From Streptomyces sp. V3I8 (GTDB lineage Bacteria; Actinomycetota; Actinomycetes; Streptomycetales; Streptomycetaceae): a stretch of 64,000 bases of DNA. The translations under genes were made by a program, and so were the position numbers. Position 1 is the first letter of the stretch, and every line of letters begins with the position of its first letter. The notes under the pieces are model-generated. The model was not told the origin of the DNA. It did no database searches and was given only the letters and a program-made list of their open reading frames with translations. Positions 16,178 to 22,853 of this stretch are shown piece by piece. The stretch is from positions 2,852,001-2,916,000 of the forward strand of contig NZ_JAUSZL010000002.1 in NCBI RefSeq assembly GCF_030817535.1, written 5' to 3'.

Positions 16178-16190
16178 TTACTCCCAGTAA
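16178..16190. promoter_or_regulatory. Palindrome TTACTCCCAGTAA
   Basis: Perfect 5-bp arms around CCC with the same TTACT...AGTAA half-sites as 16047-16062. It lies directly next to the hairpin at 16193-16230. Confidence 0.45.
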
Positions 16191-16192
16191 CA

Positions 16193-16230
16193 GCGGCCGC
16201 GATTGCCAAGTTTTGGCAAAACGCGGCCGC
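16193..16230 (-). terminator. 16-bp hairpin downstream of the thioredoxin-TPR gene
   Basis: Outer arms GCGGCCGCG and CGCGGCCGC (each containing a NotI site) enclose inner arms TTGCCAA and TTGGCAA with a GTT loop and one small internal bulge. It lies 64 bp beyond the stop at 16294 and is by far the strongest fold in the gap. The AT-rich tip on a GC clamp is unusual for this genome. Confidence 0.65.
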
Positions 16231-16293
16231 AATGTGTCTCTGTCGGCGAAATCCTTCACCCGGGCACCACAGGCTCCGGCGTTTAACGACTGG

Positions 16294-17280
16294 TCAGAAC
16301 AGAGCCCGCGCCAGCGCCCTGCGGGCGGCCGTCACCCGCGGGTCGTCGGCGCCGACGACCTCGAACAGCTCGAGCAGCCGTACGCGCGCCGCCTCCCGGT
16401 CGTCACCCGCCGTACGCGCCACGGTGTCGACGAGCCGTCCCAGCGCGTCCTCCACATGGCCGCCCACCAGGTCCAGGTCGGCGGCGGCGATCTGCGCGCC
16501 CACGTCGGCGGGCCTGTCCGCGGCGTCCTTACGCACCTGCTGCGGGTCGGCGCCCTGCACCCGCTGCAGGAGCTCGGCCTGGGCGAGGCCCAGCTTCGCC
16601 TCGCTGTTGCCCGGGTCGTCGCTCAGCACGTTCCGGTACGCCTGCACGGCGCCGCCGAGATCGCCCGCGTCCAAGGCCTGCACCGCGGCCTCCAGCAGCG
16701 CGTCGTAGGGCCCGGCCGGCACCGCGGGGGCCGTCGCCGCCTCGCCCGCCGGTGCGGCGGCGTCCTGGTCCACGGTCAGGCCCGTGAGCCCGAACCGCTC
16801 CTCGGCCACCTGCACGAGCTGGTCCAGGGTGCCCCGGATCTGGGCCTCGGGAGCGGCGCCCTGGAAGAGCGGCAGGGCCTGGCCGGCCACCACCGCGAAG
16901 ACCGCCGGGATCCCCTGGATGCCGAACTGCTGCATCAGCATCTGATTCGCGTCGACGTCGATCTTGGCGAGGACGAACCGGCCGTTGTACTCGACGGTGA
17001 GCCGCTCCAGGAGCGGGCTCAGCTGCTTGCAGGGCTCGCACCACTCGGCCCAGAAGTCGATGACGACCGGCACTTCGGTGGAGCGCTGCAGGACGTCCCG
17101 CTCGAATCCCGCCTCGTCGACATCGATGACGAGGCTCGACGCGGACACCGCGGGAACGGTCCCGCCGCCCTGCCGTGCCGCTTCGGCGCGCGCCTGCTCC
17201 GCCTTCGCCTTGGCCTCTTGGGCCGCCTTCACCGCGGCGAGGTCGACGACTCCGCTCATGGACATGTTCCGTGGCTGCAT
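16294..17280 (-). CDS. Thioredoxin-domain TPR protein (CnoX/YbbN-like)
   Basis: Cytoplasmic protein of 328 residues. The ATG at 17280 follows GGGGGAGG 8 nt upstream; the longer open frame to 18045 lies antisense to the TetR gene. Residues about 50-160 are a thioredoxin fold with active site WCEPC (Cys81, Cys84) in place of WCGPC. Residues about 190-328 are TPR-like helices (DALLEAAVQALDAGDLGGAVQAY, NSEAKLGLAQAELL). This is the arrangement of YbbN/CnoX, a redox-linked chaperone that hands clients to GroEL or DnaK. Glu in the active site and an intact second Cys suggest altered redox potential rather than loss of activity. Confidence 0.9.
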   Translation of the reverse strand: MQPRNMSMSGVVDLAAVKAAQEAKAKAEQARAEAARQGGGTVPAVSASSLVIDVDEAGFERDVLQRSTEVPVVIDFWAEWCEPCKQLSPLLERLTVEYNGRFVLAKIDVDANQMLMQQFGIQGIPAVFAVVAGQALPLFQGAAPEAQIRGTLDQLVQVAEERFGLTGLTVDQDAAAPAGEAATAPAVPAGPYDALLEAAVQALDAGDLGGAVQAYRNVLSDDPGNSEAKLGLAQAELLQRVQGADPQQVRKDAADRPADVGAQIAAADLDLVGGHVEDALGRLVDTVARTAGDDREAARVRLLELFEVVGADDPRVTAARRALARALF

Positions 17281-17517
17281 GCGCCTATCCTCCCCCCTCC
17301 GCGCGCCTACGTGAAAACGTTCCGAAAGCAGGCCTGATATGTGTTCCCGACGCCGGGTCCCCACCCGGCACCGCGTGGTCGTCGCCGTGCGGTCGCCGCT
17401 TTCGCTACGAGCCGTAGCGTAACTGTCCCGTGCGGGCCGGGGGAAGCCCGTTCCGGTGATCTCCCTCACCCGTCCGCACGATCCCCATCCGCGGAACGTC
17501 CGGATATGGTCGCCCGC

Positions 17518-18141
17518 ATGCACCGTCGCATCTCCGCCTCCCGTACGGGGCGTCCGCGCAGCGTCGAGGCCGACGCGGCGATCCTGGCGGCGACGCGCGC
17601 GGCCCTGGTCGAACTGGGCTGGTCCGGGCTGACCCTGGGGAACGTGGCGCTCCGGGCGGGGGTCGCGAAGACGACGCTCTACCGGCGCTGGGCCGGCAAG
17701 AACGAACTCGTCGTCGACGCGGTGGCGGCGCTCTTCGACGAACTGGAACTGCCCGACCGGGGGACGCTCGCCGAGGACATCGAAGGGGTGGTCCTCCAGT
17801 TCGCGGCGATCCTGGACCGCCCGGAGGCCCGGACCGCGCTGATGGCGGTGGTCGCCGAGTCGACCGACGACGCCGCTCTGCGCGAGCGCATCAGCTCGTC
17901 GATCGTCGACCGGCAGAAACGTCTCGTCGTGGAGGGGCGCGCCCGCGCGCAGGCCCGCGGACAGCTGCCGGCGGAGAGCGACCCGGAGACGGCCGCCCGC
18001 GGTACCGACCTGATCTTCGACGTGATCGCCGGCGCGGTCGTGCACCGCTGCCTGGTGAGTGCGAAGCCCGTCGACACCGACTGGGCCCGCGACTTCACCC
18101 GCCTCCTGCTGAACGGCCTGACCGCGCCCCCGCCCACCTGA
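17518..18141 (+). CDS. TetR-family transcriptional regulator
   Basis: 207 residues counted from the ATG at 17518. The N-terminal helix-turn-helix is clear (DAAILAATRAALVELGWSGLTLGNVALRAGVAKTTLYRRWAGKNELV). The C-terminal ligand domain resembles TetR_C_11-type proteins. The start is uncertain: ATG 17506 and 17518 are in frame. TATGGT at 17505-17510 lies exactly 7 nt before 17518, so a leaderless start there is attractive. It is divergent from the thioredoxin-TPR gene by about 237 bp and convergent with a DUF3817 gene. The target is unknown, but it is the nearest TetR to the TTACT/AGTAA palindromes. Confidence 0.9.
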   Translation: MHRRISASRTGRPRSVEADAAILAATRAALVELGWSGLTLGNVALRAGVAKTTLYRRWAGKNELVVDAVAALFDELELPDRGTLAEDIEGVVLQFAAILDRPEARTALMAVVAESTDDAALRERISSSIVDRQKRLVVEGRARAQARGQLPAESDPETAARGTDLIFDVIAGAVVHRCLVSAKPVDTDWARDFTRLLLNGLTAPPPT

Positions 18142-18187
18142 GCGGGCCGCCGGGGCCGGCCGGGCCGGATGGGTGGAGCGGTGGCTG

Positions 18188-18350
18188 GGGCGTTTCTTTT
18201 GGATCAGGTCGGATCAGGCCGTGGTGTCCGGTGCGGTGCGTCGCACGGCGGAGCACGATCCGCGGACCCGGGCGTACCCGGGTCGTGCGACAACACCGCG
18301 AGGCACCGTGCCGGGCGCCGCGGACCCGGGCCGATCCGAAAGAAACGCCC
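18188..18350. repeat. 163-bp MITE-like element with 18-bp terminal inverted repeats
   Basis: Left end GGGCGTTTCTTTTGGATC (18188-18205) and right end GATCCGAAAGAAACGCCC (18333-18350) are inverted copies with 17 of 18 matches. The interior is GC-rich with shorter repeats (GGATCAGG twice near the left end, CCCGGG palindromes inside) and no gene. The right end reaches into the stop codon of the DUF3817 gene. I recall similar GTTTCTTTTGGATCA DNA recurring between genes in Streptomyces genomes, but could not check. No target duplication is evident. Confidence 0.6.
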
Positions 18351-18688
18351 TACGCCCGGGCGACCGCGCCCGGACCGTCCGTCGCCTTCGGCTCCAGTTC
18401 GCGGCTGACCCTGCGCTCCACGAAGAAGGCGGCGGTCGGCACCGTGCCCGCCAGCAGCACCCACAGCAGCTTCGGCACCGGCCACTTCGCCTTGGAGCCC
18501 AGGTCGAAGGCGAAGACCAGGTAGACGACGTACAGCCAGCCGTGCGCGACGCTGACGACCCGCGTGAAGTCCGCGGCACCGTCCAGGTCGAGCACGTACT
18601 TGCCGATCATGCCGAGGACCAGCAGGACCAGCAGGACGCCGGTGACGTAGGCCATGACGCGGTAGCGGGTCAGCACGCTCTTTTTCAT
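18350..18688 (-). CDS. DUF3817-family membrane protein
   Basis: 112 residues with three hydrophobic segments (MAYVTGVLLVLLVLGMIG, HGWLYVVYLVFAFDLGS, LLWVLLAGTVPTAAFFVER). It matches the DUF3817 pattern of small actinobacterial membrane proteins ending in VERRV. The ATG at 18688 begins MKKSVLTRYR; a GTG at 18706 is also possible. A paralogue lies at 27236-27580. Its TAG stop overlaps the end of the inverted-repeat element at 18188-18350. It lies downstream of the MarR gene on the same strand, 67 bp away. Function unknown. Confidence 0.87.
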   Translation of the reverse strand: MKKSVLTRYRVMAYVTGVLLVLLVLGMIGKYVLDLDGAADFTRVVSVAHGWLYVVYLVFAFDLGSKAKWPVPKLLWVLLAGTVPTAAFFVERRVSRELEPKATDGPGAVARA

Positions 18689-18755
18689 GGCTCCGAGCGT
18701 AACCACCGGTTTGGCACGATCTTCGGGCGCCCCCGGGCACCCGCCGTCCGGCGGG

Positions 18756-19265
18756 CTACTCCTCGTCGAAGTCGCGCGCGGCCACCCGCAGCGGCCGCAG
18801 CATGGCGAAGATCTCCTCGCACTCCTCGGCGTCGTACGCCCCGAGCCCGAAGTCCATCGCCATCAGTTCCCGGGTCGCCGCGTCGCAGACCTCGCGGCCC
18901 TTCTCCGTGATCGAGGCGAGGGTGCCGCGCCCGTCGTTCGGGTTGGGCCGCCGCTCGGCGAGCCCCGACCGCACGAGCCGGTCCACGGTGTTCGTCACGG
19001 ACGTCGGGTGCACCATCAGCCGCTCGCCGATCTTGGACATCGGCAGCTCGCCGGCCTTGGAGAAGGTGAGCAGCACCAGGGCCTCGTACCGGGCGAAGGT
19101 CAGCCCGTACGGCTTGACGACCGCGTCGACCTCGGCGAGGAGGATCTGGTGCGCGCGCATGATCGAGGTGATCGCGCCCATGGACGGCACGGACCCCCAG
19201 CGCTGTTTCCACAGTTCGTCGGCTCGGGCGATGGGATCGAAGGCAAGGCTGAGCGGCTTCGGCAC
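18756..19265 (-). CDS. MarR-family transcriptional regulator
   Basis: 169 residues with the winged helix-turn-helix of MarR proteins (LTFARYEALVLLTFSKAGELPMSKIGERLMVHPTSVTNTVDRLVRSGLAERRPNPNDGRGT). The GTG at 19265 is backed by a promoter: CTGACC (-35), 17 bp, TAGGGT (-10), then 7 nt to the GTG. The mRNA is therefore probably leaderless. The -10 box overlaps the TAG stop of the upstream MFS gene, so the regulator is transcribed from its own promoter inside the end of the transporter gene. Such pairs often sense a substrate of the transporter. Confidence 0.93.
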   Translation of the reverse strand: MPKPLSLAFDPIARADELWKQRWGSVPSMGAITSIMRAHQILLAEVDAVVKPYGLTFARYEALVLLTFSKAGELPMSKIGERLMVHPTSVTNTVDRLVRSGLAERRPNPNDGRGTLASITEKGREVCDAATRELMAMDFGLGAYDAEECEEIFAMLRPLRVAARDFDEE

Positions 19266-19272
19266 GGCAAAG

Positions 19273-19301
19273 ACCCTACCGGCCGGTCATATCGTGGTCA
19301 G
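19273..19301 (-). promoter_or_regulatory. Promoter of the MarR gene (leaderless)
   Basis: On the minus strand: -35 CTGACC (19296-19301), spacer 17 bp, -10 TAGGGT (19273-19278), then 7 nt to the GTG start. This fits the main vegetative sigma factor, with transcription beginning at or next to the start codon. The same CTGACC and TAGGGT boxes occur before scy. Confidence 0.6.
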
Positions 19302-20616
19302 CCCCGTCTCGCGTTTCGGTACGCGGTCCCTTTCCGGTCTCCTTCCCGCACCCTCGTCCGGCCGCCTTCCGGTCCGCTCGGCGCGTACGCCGCACCTCCG
19401 CCGCCAGCAGCACACAGCACAGCGTGCCGAGCGCGCCGGCCCCGCCCACGACCGTGCCGACCGGCCACAGCTCGGCCGCCGCCCCCGCCAGCGCCATGCC
19501 CACGCCCTGGACGGTCATCAGCCCTGCCGTGTGCACGGTCATGGCCCGCCCGCGCAGTTCCTCCGGCACCGCGTCCACGAACCAGCGGTCGAGCCCCAGG
19601 CTGTACGCGCCCGTCGACCCGGCGAGCGCCAGCGCGAGCAGGATCCAGCCGAGGTCCGGGCGGAAGGGGTAGGCGAGGAGCGGCAGCAGGCCGCAGCCGG
19701 CGAGGGGCAGCACGATCCCGGAGCGGGCCGCCGGCGACAGGGCGGCGCCGGCGTACAGCTCCCCCGCGATCGTGCCGACCGGCATCGCGCACATCAGCAG
19801 GCCGATCCAGGCCGTGCCGGCCCCGCGCTCGTCCGCGTACGCGGCGGCGACGGCCTCCGGCACGACGGCGAACATCGGCGGCACCCACAGGAGCAGCAGC
19901 AGCGCCCGGATCCGCCGGTCGCCGAGCACCTGCCGGGCGCCGGCGAGCGAGTACCGCATCAGCGACCCGCCGCCGCCCCGCGCGGGCCTGCGCCGGGTAC
20001 CGAACCGCAGGAGCAGCGCGGAGGCGAGGAAGGTGCAGAGCGTGATGCCCAGCGCGCCGCGCGGCGGCACGAAGGCCAGCAGGACGCCGCCCAGGCCGAA
20101 GCCCAGGAGCACGGCGCTCTGCGAGACCATCCGCAGCAGGGAACGGCCGAGCACGAACAGGTCGCCGCCGCCGAGGATGTCGGCCAGCGTGGCCGTCCGG
20201 GTGCCGCTGAACACCGGGGAGACGGCCGCGATGACGCAGCGCAGGGCGAGCAGCGCGGCGACGGGGGTGGCCGGCAGGGCCATCAGCACCGCGCACCCGG
20301 CGCACACGAGGTCGCACACGACAAGCACCCGCCGCGCCGGGAACCGGTCGGCCACGCCGGACAGCAGTGTCCCGCCGACGAGATACGGCAGGAAGCCCAG
20401 CGCGAAGACGAGGGCGCTGAGCAGCGGCGATCCCGTCAGCCGGTACACGAGGACGGTCAGGGCGATCTCGCTGACGACGACGCCCAGCAGGGACAGGGCG
20501 TGCGCGGCGAAGACGGCGCGGAACTCCTCGACGGCGAAGACGGCGCGGTATCCGCCCCGCCCCGCGTCGCCCGGCGCCTCGGGCGCCGCCGTCACGGACG
20601 GTGTTTCTTCTGGCAT
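19276..20616 (-). CDS. MFS efflux-type transporter
   Basis: 446 residues with about 12 hydrophobic segments. The MFS loop between the second and third helices is present (LSGVADRFPARRVLVVCDL), and repeated Gly-rich helices point to the drug-exporter-like group of MFS proteins. It has a charged cytoplasmic N-terminus and a polar Arg/Lys/Asp C-terminal tail. The ATG at 20616 has only a weak ribosome site. It is transcribed towards the MarR gene 10 bp away and divergent from the ArsR-type gene 77 bp away, which is a common layout for a regulated exporter. The substrate is unknown. Confidence 0.9.
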   Translation of the reverse strand: MPEETPSVTAAPEAPGDAGRGGYRAVFAVEEFRAVFAAHALSLLGVVVSEIALTVLVYRLTGSPLLSALVFALGFLPYLVGGTLLSGVADRFPARRVLVVCDLVCAGCAVLMALPATPVAALLALRCVIAAVSPVFSGTRTATLADILGGGDLFVLGRSLLRMVSQSAVLLGFGLGGVLLAFVPPRGALGITLCTFLASALLLRFGTRRRPARGGGGSLMRYSLAGARQVLGDRRIRALLLLLWVPPMFAVVPEAVAAAYADERGAGTAWIGLLMCAMPVGTIAGELYAGAALSPAARSGIVLPLAGCGLLPLLAYPFRPDLGWILLALALAGSTGAYSLGLDRWFVDAVPEELRGRAMTVHTAGLMTVQGVGMALAGAAAELWPVGTVVGGAGALGTLCCVLLAAEVRRTRRADRKAAGRGCGKETGKGPRTETRDGADHDMTGR

Positions 20617-20693
20617 GGACAGAGCGTCACGTGTGTGCGCCCCGCGCCCTAGAGTTTCGGCACAGCCCGAATCTTCCGCCGCCGGGAGGCGCG

Positions 20694-21677
20694 ATGCCGT
20701 TCCACCTCCTCTTCCGGGAGGACGACCTCCTCAACTGCCGTTTCGCGGTGTCCCCCCTGTGGGAGACGCACGCGGCGGTGCGCACGCTCAAGCACCCGGA
20801 GCGCCACGGCTACCACTCGGCGTGGCTGCGCCGCATCCGCGGCGCGGCGGCGGAACTGGAGCTGGGCCCCCTGTGGCTGCTGATGCCGCGGCGCGGGAAC
20901 AGCCCCGACTGCCTGATGCCGCCCCCGATCGGGCCCGCGGCCTCGTTCGAGGAGGAGATCGCGGCGGTGCGCGCCACCCGCCCCGAGGTCGCCCGCGCCG
21001 AAATCGCGCGTTCGCTCGCGGACACGCCCGGCGCCACCGGGTCCCCGGCCGGCCGGGCGATGCTCGACGACCCGGCCCGCGCGGTCCGGGAGCTCGCGGA
21101 CACGATGGAGACGGTCTGGCACGCCCTCGTCGAACCGGTCTGGCCGCGGCTGCGCGCCCTTCTGGAGGCCGACGTGTCCTTCCACTCGCGCCGCCTGGCC
21201 GAGGTGGGCCTCGCCGGGCTGCTGCCCGAGCTGGACCGGCGGGTCGCCTGGTCCGCGGGCGGCCTCACGATCGACTCCCGGGGCGAGCACGTACGCGAAC
21301 TCGGCGGCCGGGGCCTGGTGCTGCTGCCCAGCGCCTTCACCTGGCCGGACGTGGTGAGCAGCTTCGACCCGCCCTGGCAGCCGACGCTGGTCTACCCCGC
21401 GCGCGGCATCGGCGGCCTGTGGACCGAGCCGTCGGAGCACACGTCCCAAGCCCTGGTACGGCTGCTCGGCCGCGGCCGGGCCGCCGTACTGGCCGCGCTG
21501 GCGGAACCGGCCACCACCACGGCCCTCGCACACCGTCTGGGCCTCGCGCCCTCGTCCGTCTCCGCGCATCTGTCGACGCTGCGCGACGCCGGCCTGCTCG
21601 TCACGCACCGCTACGGCCACCAGGTGCGGTACGAGCGGACACCGCTCGGCATCGCACTGGCCTCGGGCGCGGCCTGA
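20694..21677 (+). CDS. ArsR-type winged-helix regulator with DUF5937-like N-terminal domain
   Basis: 327 residues. The ATG at 20694 has GGGAGG 4 nt upstream, which decides against earlier starts. Residues 1-240 form a large helical domain (MPFHLLFREDDLLNCRFAVSPLWE) that recurs in actinobacterial regulators. Residues about 255-325 are an ArsR winged helix (GRAAVLAALAEPATTTALAHRLGLAPSSVSAHLSTLRDAGLLVTHRYGHQVRYERTPLG). No metal-binding Cys cluster is present, so metal sensing is unlikely. It is divergent from the MFS gene, which it may control, and 113 bp upstream of the GH6 gene. Confidence 0.9.
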   Translation: MPFHLLFREDDLLNCRFAVSPLWETHAAVRTLKHPERHGYHSAWLRRIRGAAAELELGPLWLLMPRRGNSPDCLMPPPIGPAASFEEEIAAVRATRPEVARAEIARSLADTPGATGSPAGRAMLDDPARAVRELADTMETVWHALVEPVWPRLRALLEADVSFHSRRLAEVGLAGLLPELDRRVAWSAGGLTIDSRGEHVRELGGRGLVLLPSAFTWPDVVSSFDPPWQPTLVYPARGIGGLWTEPSEHTSQALVRLLGRGRAAVLAALAEPATTTALAHRLGLAPSSVSAHLSTLRDAGLLVTHRYGHQVRYERTPLGIALASGAA

Positions 21678-21790
21678 CCTACTCCGAGCTGCAACGATGG
21701 CTCATGGTGTCGTATCCCCGACCGGCAGGCGCGCCATGTCACGATGACCGGGAACCGTCACCGAAGGTCACCTTCGCCCAAGGGGGCAGG

Positions 21791-22819
21791 ATGTTCCGGC
21801 CGACCCGTACCCGTACCTTCGCGGCGCTCGTCGCGCTCGCCGCGCTCGGACTCGCGACGGGCTGCTCGTCCCCGCCCCGGGCCGACCCGGCCGCCCTCGC
21901 GCGCGAGACCCGCGCGGCGGCGAGCCCCGCCGCCGGCTCCCCGTTCTGGATCGATCCGGCGAGCCCCGCCGCCCGGCAGGTCCGGGCGTGGGAGCGACAG
22001 GGGCGCGGGAACGACGCCCGGCTGCTGCGGCGCATCGCCGACCGGCCGGCCGCGCTGTGGCCGGCCGGCGACCGTCCGGAACCGCAGATCAGGGAGGCGA
22101 CCGGGGCGGCGGCCCGCGAAGGGCGTACGGCCGTGTTCGTCGCGTACGACATCCCGCACCGCGACTGCGGGCAGCACTCGGCGGGCGGGGCGCCGGACGC
22201 GAACGCCTACCGGGACTGGATCGGGCGGTTCGCTCGGGCGCTGGGCGACAGTGACGCGCTGGTGGTGCTGGAGCCGGACGCGGTCGCCCACGTCGTCGAC
22301 GGCTGCACCCCGGGCGTCTACCACGCGGAGCGCGAGCAGTTGCTCGCCGAGGCGATCGTGCGGCTGAAGCGGCAGCCGCGCACGAAGGTGTACCTGGACG
22401 CGGGCAACCCGGCCTGGATCCGGGAGCCGGAGAAACTGGTCGAACCCCTCGGACGCGCCGGGGTGGCGAACGCGGACGGCTTCGCCCTGAACGTCTCCAA
22501 CTTCGAGACGGACGGCACCATCAAGGAGTACGGGCGCCGGCTGTCCGCGGCCCTCGGCGGCAAGCACTTCGTCATGGACACCAGCCGCAACGGCAACGGC
22601 CCGCTGCGCGACGGCGACCGCACGCAGGCCTGGTGCAACCCGCCGGGCCGGGCGCTGGGCGCGGCGCCCACCACGGACACCGGCGACCCGCTCGTGGACG
22701 CGTACCTGTGGATCAAGCGGCCCGGGGAGTCCGACGGCCGGTGCCGCGGCGGCCCCGCGGCGGGACAGTGGTGGGCGGACTACGCGCTGGGCCTGGCCCG
22801 CAACTCCGGGGCGCGGTAG
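21791..22819 (+). CDS. GH6 glycoside hydrolase lipoprotein (CslZ-like endoglucanase)
   Basis: 342 residues. The ATG at 21791 follows AGGGGGCAGG. There is a lipoprotein signal with GLATGC (Cys25), so the enzyme is anchored outside the membrane. The GH6 fold is shown by VFVAYDIPHRDCG (Asp125), LVVLEPDAVAH (Asp163, the expected acid), YLDAGN, FALNVSNF, DTSRNGNG, WCNPPGRALG and WIKRPGESDGRC. GH6 enzymes cut beta-1,4-glucan. It faces glxA and cslA convergently. In Streptomyces this set builds and trims a beta-glucan-like polymer at hyphal tips, and the hydrolase partner is called CslZ. The symbol is withheld because the location differs from the one I remember. Confidence 0.92.
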   Translation: MFRPTRTRTFAALVALAALGLATGCSSPPRADPAALARETRAAASPAAGSPFWIDPASPAARQVRAWERQGRGNDARLLRRIADRPAALWPAGDRPEPQIREATGAAAREGRTAVFVAYDIPHRDCGQHSAGGAPDANAYRDWIGRFARALGDSDALVVLEPDAVAHVVDGCTPGVYHAEREQLLAEAIVRLKRQPRTKVYLDAGNPAWIREPEKLVEPLGRAGVANADGFALNVSNFETDGTIKEYGRRLSAALGGKHFVMDTSRNGNGPLRDGDRTQAWCNPPGRALGAAPTTDTGDPLVDAYLWIKRPGESDGRCRGGPAAGQWWADYALGLARNSGAR

Positions 22820-22822
22820 GCC

Positions 22823-22848
22823 GGGCGGGCGGCGGGGGCCGCCCGCCC
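22823..22848. terminator. Bidirectional terminator between the GH6 gene and glxA
   Basis: GGGCGGGCGGC (22823-22833) and GCCGCCCGCCC (22838-22848) pair perfectly around a GGGG loop. It sits in the 34-bp gap between two convergent stops. Confidence 0.75.
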
Positions 22849-22853
22849 GCGGC

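Larger units (their letters stand above)
15671..16293. other. 623-bp intergenic region upstream of the DUF6230 operon
   Basis: No credible gene on either strand. It holds two similar palindromes (16047-16062 and 16178-16190) and a very strong hairpin (16193-16230) that probably ends the thioredoxin-gene transcript. The remaining sequence is ordinary; the long spacing implies a regulated promoter for the surface operon. Confidence 0.7.
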
